A DNA stretch of 64,000 nt from Metasolibacillus sp. Its GTDB lineage: Bacteria > Bacillota > Bacilli > Bacillales_A > Planococcaceae. Each line of letters opens with the position of its first letter. The stretch's first letter is position 1. The notes under the pieces are model-generated. The model was not told where the DNA came from. It ran no database searches and saw only the letters and a list, made by a program, of their open reading frames with translations. Positions 9,374 to 19,013 of this stretch are shown here, piece by piece. The position numbers and the translations under genes are program-made. The stretch spans positions 62,001-126,000 of the forward strand of contig NZ_JAMBIZ010000004.1 in assembly GCF_025291715.1 (NCBI RefSeq), read 5' to 3'.

Positions 9374-10495
9374 TTACTCACCTAAAATCTTCCTAAATTT
9401 CCTTGCTATATCTTTATATTTGATTAAAGCTGACATTTTATATTCGCTATGACTTCGCCCTTTTTCATTCATTATCCTCTCAAACTCATCTCTATCCATC
9501 CCAACTTTATTTAAAATCAATTCTATATCCTTCTCCATTTGCCCTTCTTCAAATAGTGGCTTCTCCAATTCCTTTAATGCTTCTTCTCTAGTCATTTGAT
9601 TCGACACAATCAAACTAGAATAATGTGAACTTCTTTTATCAACATTAAATTTCTTAGGAAGATAGTAAACTTGTACAAATTTTGTAAAAATTGATTCATA
9701 ATGCTTACCACCATAATAATTAAAGCCAACATTTTCACTTAACTCTTGAATAGCTTGTTCTCGATTATATTCTATATAATCTAATGGTCTCAAAGTTTTA
9801 ATTCCACTGATATATCTTTGGCCAATATATCGTTCAAATAATGTTATTAACGGGAGTGAAGTTAATGGTATTTCTCCGAATATTTTATGAATATCTTGTA
9901 TGTGTACGTTATCAGCAGCAATATGGGCATTTCCACGCTGTAAAATTGATTCTAATGCAAAATTAGCTCCTGATAAAAAATATTTTATATTATATTTTTT
10001 GGCATATATATTTAAATACGCTTGCAATACATTATCTTGCGGAAGGGCTAATGATGGTACTCCTGCTCGTAAAAAGGATTTAAGAATATTCATATATTGT
10101 TTTTCATTAGGCTTTTCAATAATTAAATCTATATTATTATACTTATTGCATAGCTTCTCTATATTTTGAGAAGCTACTTCTGTATTAAAGCCATCATCAA
10201 TATGGATTGCTAAAATTCTTAATCCCCATTGTTCCGCTCCTAAATATGCTAAGTATGCAGAATCCAGCCCTCCAGATATCCCCATTAAACAATCGTACTT
10301 CTTTCCTTTTCCTTCTGATTTTAGTAGATTAATCATTTCTTTCAATTTTTTATTACCTAGATCATTTGGAAAGTATACTTGCTCCTTTCTGCTTAATGCA
10401 TAATTACAATAATTGCATGTACCATCCTTTTCGAATATTATTGTCTCATCCGATGTATTGTCCATTACACATCGTGTACATATCTGCTTTTTCAT
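9374..10495 (-). CDS. wbpG: N-acetyl sugar amidotransferase (WbpG/PseA family)
   Basis: 373 residues. CTRCVMDNTSDETI and CNYC near the N terminus form a probable zinc site, followed by the PP-loop ATP pyrophosphatase motif GISGGLDSAYLAYLG (about residues 73-87) and LAIHIDDGFNTE. Family members convert an N-acetyl group on a sugar into an acetamidino group, in P. aeruginosa O5 on the 3-acetamido group of a diacetamido-uronic acid. They draw ammonia from HisH/HisF-like partners; no such genes are present in this window. The surrounding WbpA/B/D/E homologues make that substrate class likely. Confidence 0.85.
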   Translation of the reverse strand: MKKQICTRCVMDNTSDETIIFEKDGTCNYCNYALSRKEQVYFPNDLGNKKLKEMINLLKSEGKGKKYDCLMGISGGLDSAYLAYLGAEQWGLRILAIHIDDGFNTEVASQNIEKLCNKYNNIDLIIEKPNEKQYMNILKSFLRAGVPSLALPQDNVLQAYLNIYAKKYNIKYFLSGANFALESILQRGNAHIAADNVHIQDIHKIFGEIPLTSLPLITLFERYIGQRYISGIKTLRPLDYIEYNREQAIQELSENVGFNYYGGKHYESIFTKFVQVYYLPKKFNVDKRSSHYSSLIVSNQMTREEALKELEKPLFEEGQMEKDIELILNKVGMDRDEFERIMNEKGRSHSEYKMSALIKYKDIARKFRKILGE

Positions 10496-10533
10496 ATTTT
10501 CTCTCCTAATTAATAAATTTCTTTGTTAGCTAC

Positions 10534-11847
10534 TTATTTTATTTTTGACGCTAATAATGCCAATAGTTCTTTATAGCCATTATAATAAGATTCTGGATCA
10601 GCTATATAAATATTTCTATCTCTGGTAGTATTGGGTCCTATATAGAGTTTAACCGCTTGATCAGACAAAGGGAAACTATGATACATATTTGCATAGACCT
10701 TTTTCACTCTGTCTGAACCCAAAAACGTCCACCATCCTATGGCAAATGTGCCTGACAATTCATATGGGCCGTGCCCATCTCCTTTACTTGTAGAGTAATT
10801 CCATCTAAATAAACCATTGGTGCCATCCATATAATTTGTTAACTTATAAAATGGTTCACTCTTAGTAGGGACTACTAATACTTTCTCAAATAATTGTTTC
10901 TCTATACCCTTATTTATTTTAGAAAACATTTTTTTTTCTTTTGTATTTTCTAAGAAGGCATCTTCTAAGCTTTTAATCCATAAAGGAAAACGATGAAAAT
11001 GTGAAGAATCCATTGCAGTGTCTGTTATTGGCTTTTCTTTTTTCACATTCTCTTTATCTAGATATCCTGCATAAGAATAATCCGGATGATCATCCCACAC
11101 TCCAATTTGAAATAACCATCTATTGCTTTTATCAAAATGGCCTTCTGACTTAAATGTTTTGTAAGCTATATTCACAATATCCAATAACATTTTATCTTTA
11201 CGATTTAATTGGTATAAATCTGCAGCTATCGCCATTGTAAAAAGTTCCTCATCAATTATAGCTCGATAATAACTATAATCAACTTCCTTATTTTTCAATT
11301 TCCATAGGACTCTTTCTCGCATTCCTTCTTTGAAATATGGTGAATCCCATTGCCAAGCAGGGATTTCATTCCAAATTCTATCGATTTCCTTTAATAAATA
11401 TTGTGTCAATTCCTTGTTAACACGATTTACTTCATTATTTGAATTGATATTTTCAGATAATACTAAGTACCTACTTAATAAATAATAATAATGAAGTATC
11501 GATAATCTTTGTGAATCATCAGATATATCTATTTCATTTATTCCTTCGTTCAAAAATGCCTCAAAATGCTTTTGAAACACTGCAATCAATTCTTTATTTT
11601 CTGTTTGAAATGCATAATGCATTGGTACCATTAAAAAATGCCCTGCATCATATCTGTCTCTTTCATTCCAAAGGTTAGAATTTATATATTTTTTAACAGT
11701 TCGATTCCATAGTTCATCTTCACTATACTTAACATATTCACTTTTATATTCCGTCAAATCTTTTTTCTTATCGCTATTAGCTTCAACACAGCCTGAGATA
11801 AATATTACAAAAAAAGCAGCTAATAATATACTAATCTTTAATTTCAT
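10534..11847 (-). CDS. Predicted lipoprotein of unknown function in glycan locus
   Basis: 437 residues. The first 20 residues are a lipoprotein signal (basic start, hydrophobic core, lipobox ISGC with C20), so the protein should be anchored on the outer face of the membrane. The mature part is rich in W, Y, F and acidic residues and looks largely alpha-helical, with RWLFQIGVWDDHPDYSY, NGLFRWNYSTSKGDGHGPYE and IGWWTFLGSD as its most striking segments. This resembles (alpha/alpha)-barrel glycan-active enzymes in style, but I do not recognise the family. First gene downstream of the 12059-12102 terminator, so it should have its own promoter, in the AT-rich gap 11848-12058. Confidence 0.65.
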   Translation of the reverse strand: MKLKISILLAAFFVIFISGCVEANSDKKKDLTEYKSEYVKYSEDELWNRTVKKYINSNLWNERDRYDAGHFLMVPMHYAFQTENKELIAVFQKHFEAFLNEGINEIDISDDSQRLSILHYYYLLSRYLVLSENINSNNEVNRVNKELTQYLLKEIDRIWNEIPAWQWDSPYFKEGMRERVLWKLKNKEVDYSYYRAIIDEELFTMAIAADLYQLNRKDKMLLDIVNIAYKTFKSEGHFDKSNRWLFQIGVWDDHPDYSYAGYLDKENVKKEKPITDTAMDSSHFHRFPLWIKSLEDAFLENTKEKKMFSKINKGIEKQLFEKVLVVPTKSEPFYKLTNYMDGTNGLFRWNYSTSKGDGHGPYELSGTFAIGWWTFLGSDRVKKVYANMYHSFPLSDQAVKLYIGPNTTRDRNIYIADPESYYNGYKELLALLASKIK

Positions 11848-12058
11848 CTGACAATATCCTCTTTACTAATCTATTTTATTAATACTACTTAATTTTATCA
11901 TAATTTTATTTGACATCTAGTTTATTATTAAGTATTAATGCTTTTTAAACATTTACAGTTTCTTCAAATTGTTAATTACATCAAAGCCATTTCAAAAAAT
12001 ACGTATATTGTATTTAAGTATAATATAATTCTTCATAATAAAATATTTTGATAAATAC

Positions 12059-12102
12059 AAAAAGAACATACAGTACAAACAACTTTTATGTATGTTCTTT
12101 TT
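12059..12102 (-). terminator. Strong terminator inside the glycan locus
   Basis: AAAAAGAACATACA (12059-12072) pairs perfectly with 12089-12102; the minus strand ends in TTTTT. It lies right after the WbpE-like gene (stop at 12110) and divides the locus into 24877-12110 and 11847-3876. Confidence 0.85.
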
Positions 12103-12109
12103 ATAATTA

Positions 12110-13222
12110 TTATCTCTGATAATATTCTATTAACTTTCCTAGAATGTAATCCTGTTGCTCTTTTTTTAATTCTGGGAACATTGGTAAGGAAAGGACTTCT
12201 CTTGCTGCTTTTTCAGTAATAGGTAAATCCCCTTCTACATAACCTAACTTTTCAAAAACTGGTTGTAAGTGTAACGGAACTGGATAATATACCATTGTTG
12301 ATATTCCTTGCTCTTTTAAAAATTCCTGTAGTTCATCTCTATTCTCTACTTGAATTGTATACTGATGATACACATGATAATAACCATCAAGCTCTACAGG
12401 AGTTTTAATAACGTCCCCTAATTTTTCATTTATATTTACTGTATAATAAGCCGCATGATTTCTTCTTTGTTCAGTCCAATTACCTAAATTCGGTAATTTA
12501 ACATTTAATACTGCAGCCTGCAACTCATCAAGTCGACTATTATACCCCATAATTTTATGATAATATTTTGGCTTGCTTCCATGTACACGTATTACTCGTG
12601 CATTCTCTGCTATTTGATCATCACTAGTTACAAGCATACCACCATCACCATAAGCACCTAAGTTTTTTGTAGGGAAAAAGCTGTATGTTGCAGCACTACT
12701 CAATTCGCCAACTGATTTGCCATTTTGTTTAGCGCCAATAGCTTGCGCAGCATCCTCGATTAAAACCAAATTATGTTTCTTTGCAATTTCACTAAGCTTT
12801 ACAATATCCGCCATATGACCATATAAGTTAACAGCAATAATAGCCTTAGTCTTTTCAGTAATGGCCTCTTCTACTTTTGATGGATCGATATTATATGTTA
12901 AGGGATCAATATCGACAAATACTGGTGTAGCAGATGCACGTATAATTGAACCACCTGTAGCAAAAAAAGTAAATGCTGTCGTAATTACTTCATCACCACT
13001 TCCTATTCCCGCAGCTTGTAATGCGATATGAATAGCATCTGATCCATTAGCTACTCCCACTCCATGTTTAGTATTACTTAATTTTGCTATATCTTCTTCT
13101 ATTTTTTTCACATTATTCCCCAAAATAAATTGTGAGGATGACATTACTTTATCTAACTCAGTTAATATATCTTCTTTAATAGCTTGATATTGTTCAGATA
13201 AATCTAACATAGGAATTTTCAT
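12110..13222 (-). CDS. wbpE: Sugar aminotransferase, DegT/DnrJ/EryC1 family (WbpE-like)
   Basis: 370 residues. IPMLDLSEQYQAIKEDI and GVGVANGSDAIHIALQAAG are typical of the WbpE/WlbC branch rather than the PglE branch. EDAAQAIGA and SFFPTKNLGAYGDGGM hold the PLP-binding Asp and Lys. WbpE transaminates the 3-keto group of UDP-3-keto-GlcNAcA made by WbpB, giving UDP-GlcNAc(3NH2)A. The dehydrogenase (WbpA-like) and oxidoreductase (WbpB-like) are 4-7 kb upstream in the same unit. A QdtB/DesV-type role on another 3-keto sugar is the main alternative. Confidence 0.85.
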   Translation of the reverse strand: MKIPMLDLSEQYQAIKEDILTELDKVMSSSQFILGNNVKKIEEDIAKLSNTKHGVGVANGSDAIHIALQAAGIGSGDEVITTAFTFFATGGSIIRASATPVFVDIDPLTYNIDPSKVEEAITEKTKAIIAVNLYGHMADIVKLSEIAKKHNLVLIEDAAQAIGAKQNGKSVGELSSAATYSFFPTKNLGAYGDGGMLVTSDDQIAENARVIRVHGSKPKYYHKIMGYNSRLDELQAAVLNVKLPNLGNWTEQRRNHAAYYTVNINEKLGDVIKTPVELDGYYHVYHQYTIQVENRDELQEFLKEQGISTMVYYPVPLHLQPVFEKLGYVEGDLPITEKAAREVLSLPMFPELKKEQQDYILGKLIEYYQR

Positions 13223-13289
13223 AAATTGGTTTCATTCACTTTCTATTTTTATTTTAAATATTTTCATTTTCACTATAACATGTTTACTA

Positions 13290-14588
13290 CTAATTCGAAC
13301 CATGTACTGTCAACTTATTTTTCCGATATATCCCATTTACTATCCAAAGTAATAATATGCAGAATAAAATTCCATGGGTTAGTAATGAAGTAAAAAATGC
13401 TGAGTTAATTAAGCTCATTCCCGGAATAACTAAAATAGACATGGTTAAGAATAAGGGTATTTTATTTGACACACTATCAATAATTAAAAGTATTACTGCT
13501 AGTAAAATACTAAATATAAAAATACCGCTAAAACCGAAATTTACATAAGCGTCTCCCCAATACCCCACATTGGGAGCAAAATCTCGTTTAAAAAACTCCA
13601 AAGCCATATATGTTACTGGCGAAGTATTATAATAACTTGGAATAACATTTTCTAATATAGAATGTTCTAAATAAAATTTCCTTTTGAATTCAAAGAAATC
13701 GTAATATTGGTAATGTAACTGAGCTGGTACAAAGAACAATCTTCTAATAAAAATTGATGGCACTAGCATAAGATTATTTGAGATAGTAAATAAAACTAAG
13801 CTAACACTTACTAATAAAGTAGCCCCTGTTGACATAATTAATAAAAAATAATCTTTCCATTTCGTTTTTTGAAAAAAATAAAACATGAGTATTACAACAG
13901 GTGCAAAAAGATGGCTCTTAAAGTTAGTCATGGAAAATAAAAAAATCTGCATAGCTAGCGCTATTGTCGCTAGGAAATATTTCCTGTTATAAAGAGCTAA
14001 GGTTAATAGGAGCAAATTCACTACATGTGCCTGCCATGGTAGAAGATATCCTAAAATTCTCCCTTCATTTGAAGAGTAAGCCTCCCTTGTTTCATAAACA
14101 TCCAATAAATTTAGATTTATTCGGCTTAATCCTCCAGTTAAAATAAGCAATCCATATACAATACCTGTTATCCCGATAAACAAAAATATTAGAAATACCT
14201 TAGATTCTTTTTTAGTCAGAGAGTAAATCTTTATTCTCGGAATAATGATAAGAATACAATTTATTATGAAATAGGATAAGAAAATTGCAATTGCAAACTT
14301 AGTAGGCTGATTCTGTAGCCAATACAATGACATGATAGGTATAAATAAAAAAATCAATAATATATACACAATGATTTGACTAGCTCTCTGTTGCTTAGCA
14401 ATATAGAATATGATTAAAAAAGCAATTACTAAAGTTAAAAGGTTAGATAAAATAAACTTTCCAAAGGAATACTCTATGAAGAAATTTTCCTCTGCAAATA
14501 TTGGACTAACAAAAATAATGTATCCTATTTCTAAAATTCCTTTAAAGACCATGAGCATAAAAATATTAATTAAATCTTTTTTTTTCAT
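13290..14588 (-). CDS. Polytopic membrane protein, probable repeat-unit polymerase (Wzy-like)
   Basis: 432 residues with about ten to twelve hydrophobic segments spread over the whole length and one longer loop around residues 270-340 (FFEFKRKFYLEHSILENVIP). Wzy polymerases are poorly conserved, so the call rests on topology, size and position between the aminotransferase and the asparagine-synthase-like gene in a locus that already has Wzx and Wzz homologues. Very AT-rich. It would join lipid-linked repeat units outside the membrane. Confidence 0.62.
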   Translation of the reverse strand: MKKKDLINIFMLMVFKGILEIGYIIFVSPIFAEENFFIEYSFGKFILSNLLTLVIAFLIIFYIAKQQRASQIIVYILLIFLFIPIMSLYWLQNQPTKFAIAIFLSYFIINCILIIIPRIKIYSLTKKESKVFLIFLFIGITGIVYGLLILTGGLSRINLNLLDVYETREAYSSNEGRILGYLLPWQAHVVNLLLLTLALYNRKYFLATIALAMQIFLFSMTNFKSHLFAPVVILMFYFFQKTKWKDYFLLIMSTGATLLVSVSLVLFTISNNLMLVPSIFIRRLFFVPAQLHYQYYDFFEFKRKFYLEHSILENVIPSYYNTSPVTYMALEFFKRDFAPNVGYWGDAYVNFGFSGIFIFSILLAVILLIIDSVSNKIPLFLTMSILVIPGMSLINSAFFTSLLTHGILFCILLLWIVNGIYRKNKLTVHGSN

Positions 14589-14640
14589 TCCTTCTCCTCA
14601 AAATTAATAAGATAAAATCTTTAAAACTATTAATTTATAT

Positions 14641-16434
14641 TCATTTTGATAAATATTGTTTTTCCCAAACTGCTAAATTATATAATTTCCATACTTCTTT
14701 ATCAGATATATTATTTAACTCCGGAAGTACAGTATAGATTTCTTTCAATAAAGAGGATTCATTTATATATTTATTCATTACTTCCATATGCTCTTTTAGC
14801 CAAATATCTGTAGGTGCTTCAAATCCCTTTTTATCTCTTCTCCAGCTTATTGTTTTTGGTACCATTGATTCTAGGTATTTCCTCAAACAGAATTTTGTAT
14901 AGCCATTATTGATTTTATCCTTTAAAGGTAGCTTTAGAGCAGTCTCAATTACTTCATGGTCTACAAATGGTACTCGGGCCTCAATAGATGCAAGCATAGA
15001 ATTTCTATCTTCATTTTTCAATAAAGTTGGTAAATTTGTTTTTGTTAATTCTAAAATTTGCAATTCCTCTAAACTTTTATTTTCATACCCTAATTTTTTG
15101 AAATTCGCAATAGCTAAATCGATATACACTTCTTTCATATTTGTATGCCTTTGTTTTAAATGATTTACTCTCAACTTAAAGTTATTAAAGTATACATACT
15201 GTTTAAATAAATCGATATATCCTAATTTTGAATTTTTAACTATTTTAGGAAATTCCGTAAAGAAATCTTTGATTTTTCTTTTTCTTATTAGGTCAGATAA
15301 CATCCACGAATAATATCTCTCGTACCCTAATAAAGTCTCATCGCCACCTTGACCATCCATTAATACTTTAATTCCCTGCTTTTTTGCTTCTTGCATAACA
15401 GCGTATTGCATAAATATTGATGGGCCCCCAACAGGTTCTTCTTGATAATAAAGACATTCTTCGATATTTGTTTTAAAATATTCATAATTTGGTTCTACTA
15501 CACACCAATCAATTTTTAAATGCTCTGCAACAATTTTGGCAAATTTCGATTCATCTGTTTCTTTAGAAATGGACTTAGCTGTAATTGATTTAATTTTATC
15601 TTTTTTTAGTAGAGAAGAAACCTTAGCAGTGACTGTAGACGAATCTACTCCACCAGATAAACATGTTCCTACTTGTACATCACTTTGAACATGGATTTCA
15701 AAAGATGTATCTAATACATTATTAAAATCGTTTGTTGTACTTTCACGTTTATTTTTTATACTTTCAGCCAAGTCATAATATCTATTAACCTCAAACTCTC
15801 CACTTGAAATATCAAATTTAAAAGAGGTACCTCCCTCTAGTTGATATATATCTTGGAAAAAAGTTTGATTATCAAAGTTCATTAGATTTGTCAATAGATA
15901 AGTTGATACAACATTCATATTGGCCTTAACATTTTCGTCTAATCCCAATAAAGGTTTTATTTCAGAGGCAAAAGAAAAGTAATCATCAGTCTTTTTAAAA
16001 TATAATGGTTTTATCCCCATACGATCACGAGAACCGAAAAGTATATTGTTCTTTTTGTCATATATTACAAAAGCCCACATTCCTCTTAAAAAAGTTTGAC
16101 ACTTTTCTCCCCATTGTTCATATGCATGGAGGATAACTTCCGTATCTCCTTGAGTTTTAAATACATGACCTTCTTCTTGTAATTTTTCCCTTATTTCCTT
16201 GTAATTGTATATTTCGCCATTAAATACTATTGTATAATGTTCGTATTCCATTGGCTGATTACTTGAAGAATTCAAATCTATTATTGATAACCTTGCATGA
16301 CCTAAATAGACATTGTTTTGTATACTAATACTTAAATTATCTGGTCCCCTATGTTGAATCTTATTTAGCATATCTAGTAAATCACTTTTTTTTAGATGGT
16401 CATTTTGATTGATAAAACCTACTATTCCACACAT
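14641..16434 (-). CDS. Asparagine synthase-like glutamine amidotransferase
   Basis: 597 residues, full length for AsnB proteins. The N-terminal glutaminase domain starts with MCGIVGF (C2 nucleophile after Met removal) and has HRGPDN and FNGEIYNYKE. The synthetase domain has the ATP loop LSGGVDSSTVTAKV (about residue 258). Both active sites are intact. Within polysaccharide loci such enzymes (WbpS-like) amidate uronic acids, which would fit a diacetamido-uronic acid product here. Housekeeping asparagine synthesis cannot be ruled out. Starts one base after the flippase gene ends, so the two are translated together. Confidence 0.82.
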   Translation of the reverse strand: MCGIVGFINQNDHLKKSDLLDMLNKIQHRGPDNLSISIQNNVYLGHARLSIIDLNSSSNQPMEYEHYTIVFNGEIYNYKEIREKLQEEGHVFKTQGDTEVILHAYEQWGEKCQTFLRGMWAFVIYDKKNNILFGSRDRMGIKPLYFKKTDDYFSFASEIKPLLGLDENVKANMNVVSTYLLTNLMNFDNQTFFQDIYQLEGGTSFKFDISSGEFEVNRYYDLAESIKNKRESTTNDFNNVLDTSFEIHVQSDVQVGTCLSGGVDSSTVTAKVSSLLKKDKIKSITAKSISKETDESKFAKIVAEHLKIDWCVVEPNYEYFKTNIEECLYYQEEPVGGPSIFMQYAVMQEAKKQGIKVLMDGQGGDETLLGYERYYSWMLSDLIRKRKIKDFFTEFPKIVKNSKLGYIDLFKQYVYFNNFKLRVNHLKQRHTNMKEVYIDLAIANFKKLGYENKSLEELQILELTKTNLPTLLKNEDRNSMLASIEARVPFVDHEVIETALKLPLKDKINNGYTKFCLRKYLESMVPKTISWRRDKKGFEAPTDIWLKEHMEVMNKYINESSLLKEIYTVLPELNNISDKEVWKLYNLAVWEKQYLSK

Positions 16435-16435
16435 T

Positions 16436-17677
16436 TTATACTCCTTTTTTACCTCTATTTAATGCAACAAAAATCATTATTAAATACAAAATATAAATAA
16501 GCACTTCACTAATTGCGAAAGCTTTTAAATATAACATCATTCCTTGTGGTAAATATACTAAAGCCACGATTACACTTACAATCATATAAATAAATTGCCA
16601 AAGTCCACCCAATAGTATATTTTCAGGCTTTAAAAATACTACACTTAATGGGGAAATAACGAATCTTATTAAAAATGGAAAAATTAATATTTCTGAGTAC
16701 TCTCCAACAACTCTCCATTCTTCTCCAAAAATAAATGCAAATAACGGTTCTCCCCCAAAAATAAAAATAGGAGCTATTACTATACTTATTAATACTAAGC
16801 CTCCCAAAATTATTAGGGTTAATTTCACATTTTTCTTATAATCATTTTCCTCAGTTATTTGTTTTAAATATACTTGAGAAACTGATGTAGAAATAAAAGT
16901 TAAAGGAAGAAAAATAGTTCTTCTTGCTAATTCATAGAAGCCAATTAAACTTGAATCTTGATATTTATTCATCATCAATATAGGAGATTCAGTTGCTATT
17001 TTATCCATTACTGCCGTATTAGCTGAGACTAATGGATATCTCTTGTACTTTTTTAAAATAAAAAAATAGTTCAATTTGTCCGGAGTTTTTCCTTCCTTCC
17101 TAAATATACCTTTACGTAATCTATATATAGGAAACAATATGCTGAAAACTACCCCTGCTATTAAGCCCAATACACCTGTTTTAAAAATACCTAAAATAAT
17201 TTGTATAAAAGTCATACTAATATTTTTATCCACTTTACTTTTAGATATTAAGTGGTACTGACTTTCGTCATTGGCTATGTAAGTTGCAAGCTGCATTGTC
17301 CCAAAAAGTATAAAAAATAAAGGTCCAAAGAATAGAATAAAGTTATAATTTATTCCACTAAACATTTCTTTGAAAAAACTTGAAAATACTATCAATATCA
17401 AGGAAATCATTATTGTAAGTATTGTAGTAACTGCTAAACTAATATTCTTCAAGGGAGTTTTTTCATTCTCATGTGCTGACAGAATGGCTACATCTAGTCT
17501 CAAATTGGCAAAAACCGTTAAAATAGAGGTAATAGAAATAAACACTGCAAGCATACCAAATTCCTTAGGAGAATATAATCTAGTTAGAATTGGCGATAGC
17601 AAAATTGGTATCAACTGTGCCACTACTGTCCCAGTCATTAATATTGATATATTCTTTACTATTTTACTTATATTCAT
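16436..17677 (-). CDS. wzx: Lipid-linked oligosaccharide flippase (Wzx, MOP superfamily)
   Basis: 413 residues with about twelve hydrophobic segments. The N terminus (SILMTGTVVAQLIPILLSPILTRLYSP-like; see SPKEFGMLAVF) is the usual start of the polysaccharide transporter family. It should move undecaprenyl-linked repeat units to the outer face. Located between the asparagine-synthase-like gene and the WbpA-like gene; gaps are 1-3 bases, so one operon. Confidence 0.85.
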   Translation of the reverse strand: MNISKIVKNISILMTGTVVAQLIPILLSPILTRLYSPKEFGMLAVFISITSILTVFANLRLDVAILSAHENEKTPLKNISLAVTTILTIMISLILIVFSSFFKEMFSGINYNFILFFGPLFFILFGTMQLATYIANDESQYHLISKSKVDKNISMTFIQIILGIFKTGVLGLIAGVVFSILFPIYRLRKGIFRKEGKTPDKLNYFFILKKYKRYPLVSANTAVMDKIATESPILMMNKYQDSSLIGFYELARRTIFLPLTFISTSVSQVYLKQITEENDYKKNVKLTLIILGGLVLISIVIAPIFIFGGEPLFAFIFGEEWRVVGEYSEILIFPFLIRFVISPLSVVFLKPENILLGGLWQFIYMIVSVIVALVYLPQGMMLYLKAFAISEVLIYILYLIMIFVALNRGKKGV

Positions 17678-17679
17678 AA

Positions 17680-18996
17680 TTATAATTTGAAGTAAGTTTC
17701 ACTTTTATAAGGCATGTTATTAATATTTCTTGTATCAAGAACAGCCTTCGAAACTCCTAGAATCTTCTCATAATCAAACACACTATGATTTGTGGCTATT
17801 AATACTAACTCTGCATCCTCTAATAGTTGGTCTGATATTTCAATTGTTTTGATTTCTTTGTTCGCCAATTTAAATTGTGGAATATGTGGATCTACTACCT
17901 TCCACTCAGCCCCAAATTGTGAAAGCTTCTTTAAAATTGGAATTACTGGAGATTCACGATAATCATCAATATCTTTCTTGTAAGCAACCCCCATTACAAC
18001 AACTTTTGAGCCTTTTAATGACTTACCTTGCTCATTTAAGATTTCCATACAACGTTGAACAACAAAGTCTGGCATACTATCATTAATCTCACCAGCTGTT
18101 TCTATTAATTTTGTATGATAGTTATATTCACGAGCCTTCCATGTTAAATACCACGGATCGATTGGAATACAGTGCCCTCCTAATCCAGGTCCCGGATAAA
18201 ATGGCATAAACCCATATGGCTTTGAAGCTGCTGCATCTATTACCTCCCACACATCAATCCCCATTTTATTACATAAGATAGCCATTTCATTTGCTAGTGC
18301 AATATTAATATTTCTGAAAGTATTTTCAAGTAATTTTTCCATTTCAGCTACTGCTGGACTAGAAACCTCATGTACGTCACCATCTAACACGGTTCTATAC
18401 ATTGTCGCTGCTATTTTTGTACAGCTTTCTGTAACGCCACCGACTACCTTAGGTGTATTTTTTGTATTGAAATGTTTATTACCTGGATCCACACGCTCTG
18501 GAGAATATGCTAAAAATACATCTCTACCTACTTCAAATCCTTTTTCTTCCAATATTGGCTTGATTAGTTCTTCTGTAGTCCCTGGGTAAGTAGTACTCTC
18601 TAACACAATCAATGTACCACTTGTCATATGGTTAGCAACTGCTTGTGCTGAGCTTTTTACATAATCCATATTAGGCTGCTTATAAATATCTAAAGGTGTA
18701 GGAACACAAATTGCTACAGCATCCACTTCTTTAATAAATGAGTAATCTGCAGTTGCTGTAAGCTGACCAGATTTTACAAGTTGCTCTAAATCAGCAGGAA
18801 TTACATCTCCAATATAGTTCTCGCCAGCATTCACTTTATCGACTTTATCTTTTTGTACATCAAAGCCAATTACTTTAAAGCCTGCTTTTGCTTTTTCTAC
18901 CGCTAGTGGCAAACCAACATACCCTAAACCAACAACACCAATCGTAGCAATTTTATTTTCAAGCTTGCTTTGTAATTCTAATGCTCGTTGCTCCAT
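17680..18996 (-). CDS. wbpA: UDP-N-acetylglucosamine 6-dehydrogenase (WbpA-like)
   Basis: 438 residues from the ATG at 18994-18996, which has AAAAGGA 8 bases upstream; an ATG three codons earlier directly abuts the ribosome site. NAD-binding GVVGLGYVGLPLAV at the N terminus and the catalytic cysteine in GLGGHCIPIDPWYL are present, as is SPERVDPGN. It oxidises the C6 of a UDP-HexNAc to the uronic acid in two NAD-dependent steps. Followed on the same strand by wzx, preceded by the WbpB-like oxidoreductase, the partner enzyme in the diacetamido-uronic acid pathway. Confidence 0.88.
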   Translation of the reverse strand: MEQRALELQSKLENKIATIGVVGLGYVGLPLAVEKAKAGFKVIGFDVQKDKVDKVNAGENYIGDVIPADLEQLVKSGQLTATADYSFIKEVDAVAICVPTPLDIYKQPNMDYVKSSAQAVANHMTSGTLIVLESTTYPGTTEELIKPILEEKGFEVGRDVFLAYSPERVDPGNKHFNTKNTPKVVGGVTESCTKIAATMYRTVLDGDVHEVSSPAVAEMEKLLENTFRNINIALANEMAILCNKMGIDVWEVIDAAASKPYGFMPFYPGPGLGGHCIPIDPWYLTWKAREYNYHTKLIETAGEINDSMPDFVVQRCMEILNEQGKSLKGSKVVVMGVAYKKDIDDYRESPVIPILKKLSQFGAEWKVVDPHIPQFKLANKEIKTIEISDQLLEDAELVLIATNHSVFDYEKILGVSKAVLDTRNINNMPYKSETYFKL

Positions 18997-19013
18997 TTTT
19001 TTCATTCCTTTTA

